Below are positions 63,308 to 64,000 of a stretch of 64,000 nt of DNA, piece by piece. The notes below the pieces were generated by a model. The model made no database searches, was not told where the DNA came from, and was given only the letters and a program-made list of their open reading frames with translations. Source of the stretch: CAVSXS01 sp963767715 (GTDB lineage: Bacteria; Chloroflexota; Ktedonobacteria; Ktedonobacterales; Ktedonobacteraceae); contig CAVYFA010000001.1 in assembly GCA_963767715.1 (NCBI GenBank), forward strand, positions 372,001 through 436,000. Direction: 5' to 3'. Made by a program: the position numbers and the translations under genes. Positions within the stretch are counted from its first letter, which is position 1. Every line of letters starts with the position of its first letter.

Positions 63308-63673
63308 GTGGGTACTCACAAAACCGTTGGTGTGGCGCATTATCCCAGAAGTCAAACTTGCTTTCAATAGTGGACTTGTAAAAAATGGATGCGTGCCAGA
63401 AAGAATATTTTGGGCCCGATAAAGCCGCCTGAGAAGGGGCTTCAGGCAGGTACCGATGATCATTTACCGCTCAAAATGAGCGGTAAATTTCCAGGATATT
63501 CGCCGCGACAGGCTTGCTTCGATAGAAGCGACGATGACCACTCCCTGGCCGCCAGGCTCTTCAATTGCTCGACGACCGCGACATTGCGTTGGAAATTTTC
63601 GCCGTGGAAGTCCTTACTCTTGCTCCGCCAGTCATCCACCGCGAAGGTCGTCTGTGGCGTGAACGATCCGCCT
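63308..63673. other. 3' gap with hairpin and a gene remnant
   Basis: Between the secreted protein and the 6PGDH-family gene. A perfect hairpin lies at 63463-63487 and a decayed aldo/keto-reductase end on the minus strand. Confidence 0.6.
63463..63487. terminator. perfect 11-bp hairpin, likely bidirectional terminator
   Basis: TTTACCGCTCA-AAA-TGAGCGGTAAA. The arms begin with T's on each side, as in terminators working in both directions. Confidence 0.6.
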
Positions 63674-63685
63674 TCATTCTTGTGA
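63540..63685 (-). pseudogene. aldo/keto reductase C-terminal remnant
   Basis: Read on the minus strand: NEGGSFTPQTTFAVDDWRSKSKDFHGENFQRNVAVVEQLKSLAA, the region RSxxFxGENFxxNLxLVExVKxLA of aldo/keto reductases. It has no start, its 5' end coincides with the stop of the 6PGDH gene, and homology fades after 63540. Confidence 0.6.
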
Positions 63686-64000
63686 ACTTGTAGACAAGCC
63701 GGCCAATTCCTCCATGAACTGGATCATGATGGAAAAATCCGCATCCATCCCTTTTGCCATGGCAGCGGTGTACATCTGCTGGGCAGCCGCCGTGGCCGGC
63801 ATGGACACGGATGCATCATAGGCCTGGCTCAACACCAGGCTAAAATCTTTGTGCATGAGCGAGAGGGCAAAGTTCGTGGGATACTGCTCTCGCCTGACAT
63901 TCTCCAGTTTGGACTTCTGACCGGGGGTGAGCACAGCCGTCTGCCCAAGGACATCGAGCAGTAATCCCTTCTCTACTCCCGCCTTTTCACCCAGAGCAAG
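63674..64000 (-). CDS. 6-phosphogluconate/3-hydroxyisobutyrate dehydrogenase family protein, C-terminal part (runs off the window)
   Basis: The frame is open to the edge. It reads LALGEKAGVEKGLLLDVLGQTA, then SKLENVRREQYPTNFALSLMHKDFSLVLSQAYDASVSMP and a helical end. This is the second, all-helical domain of beta-hydroxyacid dehydrogenases; HKDFSLVL corresponds to the MxKDxxL motif with the catalytic-region lysine and Asp. The NAD-binding half lies outside the window. Confidence 0.85.
   Translation of the reverse strand, partial: LALGEKAGVEKGLLLDVLGQTAVLTPGQKSKLENVRREQYPTNFALSLMHKDFSLVLSQAYDASVSMPATAAAQQMYTAAMAKGMDADFSIMIQFMEELAGLSTSSQE

Overview
The window looks like a chromosomal segment of a GC-rich soil-type member of the Chloroflexota, most likely a Ktedonobacteria relative. 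That placement is inference. It rests on the gene content: a division cluster from mraZ to ftsZ without an outer-membrane context, several zinc-ribbon/membrane/BACON-repeat proteins, a TIR-NB-ARC-TPR protein, PadR, tandem-MerR and ECF regulators, and an extreme load of short hairpin repeats between genes. No rRNA or other marker settles the taxonomy.

Layout. 1-5.2 kb: a zinc-ribbon membrane protein, a repeat-rich gap, murA, and a padR operon. 5.3-6.6 kb: a small ribbon-helix-helix-like gene followed by a MerB-like organomercurial lyase. The lyase frame meets UGA codons exactly where the two catalytic cysteines belong, each followed by a SECIS-like hairpin. I consider this the most interesting locus. 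6.6-9.7 kb: a TIR-NB-ARC-TPR gene with a broken TPR tail. 10-12.6 kb: a zinc-type dehydrogenase apparently split by a hydrolase/tandem-MerR cassette. 12.7-14.2 kb: tRNA-Leu(UAA) and a REP-associated tyrosine transposase (RAYT) flanked by its likely target repeats. 14.4-19.3 kb: mnmG, a two-component pair and endonuclease V. 19.5-28.5 kb: a methyltransferase broken by a repeat, an MFS transporter, an SCP2 protein, a GH4 glycosidase, leuS under a T-box leader, and a TetR/MBL operon. 29-36 kb: a decayed AAA_25-like gene, an MDR dehydrogenase, an ECF sigma/anti-sigma pair and an ABC exporter. 36-48.4 kb, minus strand: mraZ-rsmH-ftsL-ftsI-orf-ftsW-murG-murB-ftsQ-ftsA-ftsZ. 48.8-54.8 kb: two large zinc-ribbon/BACON surface proteins. 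54.8-64 kb: a ferredoxin-like protein, CIRCE-groES-groEL, a YihY protein, an ABC-F protein, a stand-alone RAM domain, a dual-specificity phosphatase, a secreted protein and a truncated 6PGDH-family gene.

Two themes run through the window. First, dispersed hairpins of several sequence families all begin with GTAG, and their stems covary. That is the hallmark of REP elements moved by RAYTs, and some copies lie inside genes (mnmG, the anti-sigma gene, the methyltransferase, the ftsL tail). Second, single-base frameshifts recur just before conserved C-termini (leuS, ftsA, ftsZ, the MerB-like gene, a hydrolase). The original frame is otherwise intact in each case, so many are probably consensus errors. 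This caution applies to the apparent FtsA-FtsZ fusion.
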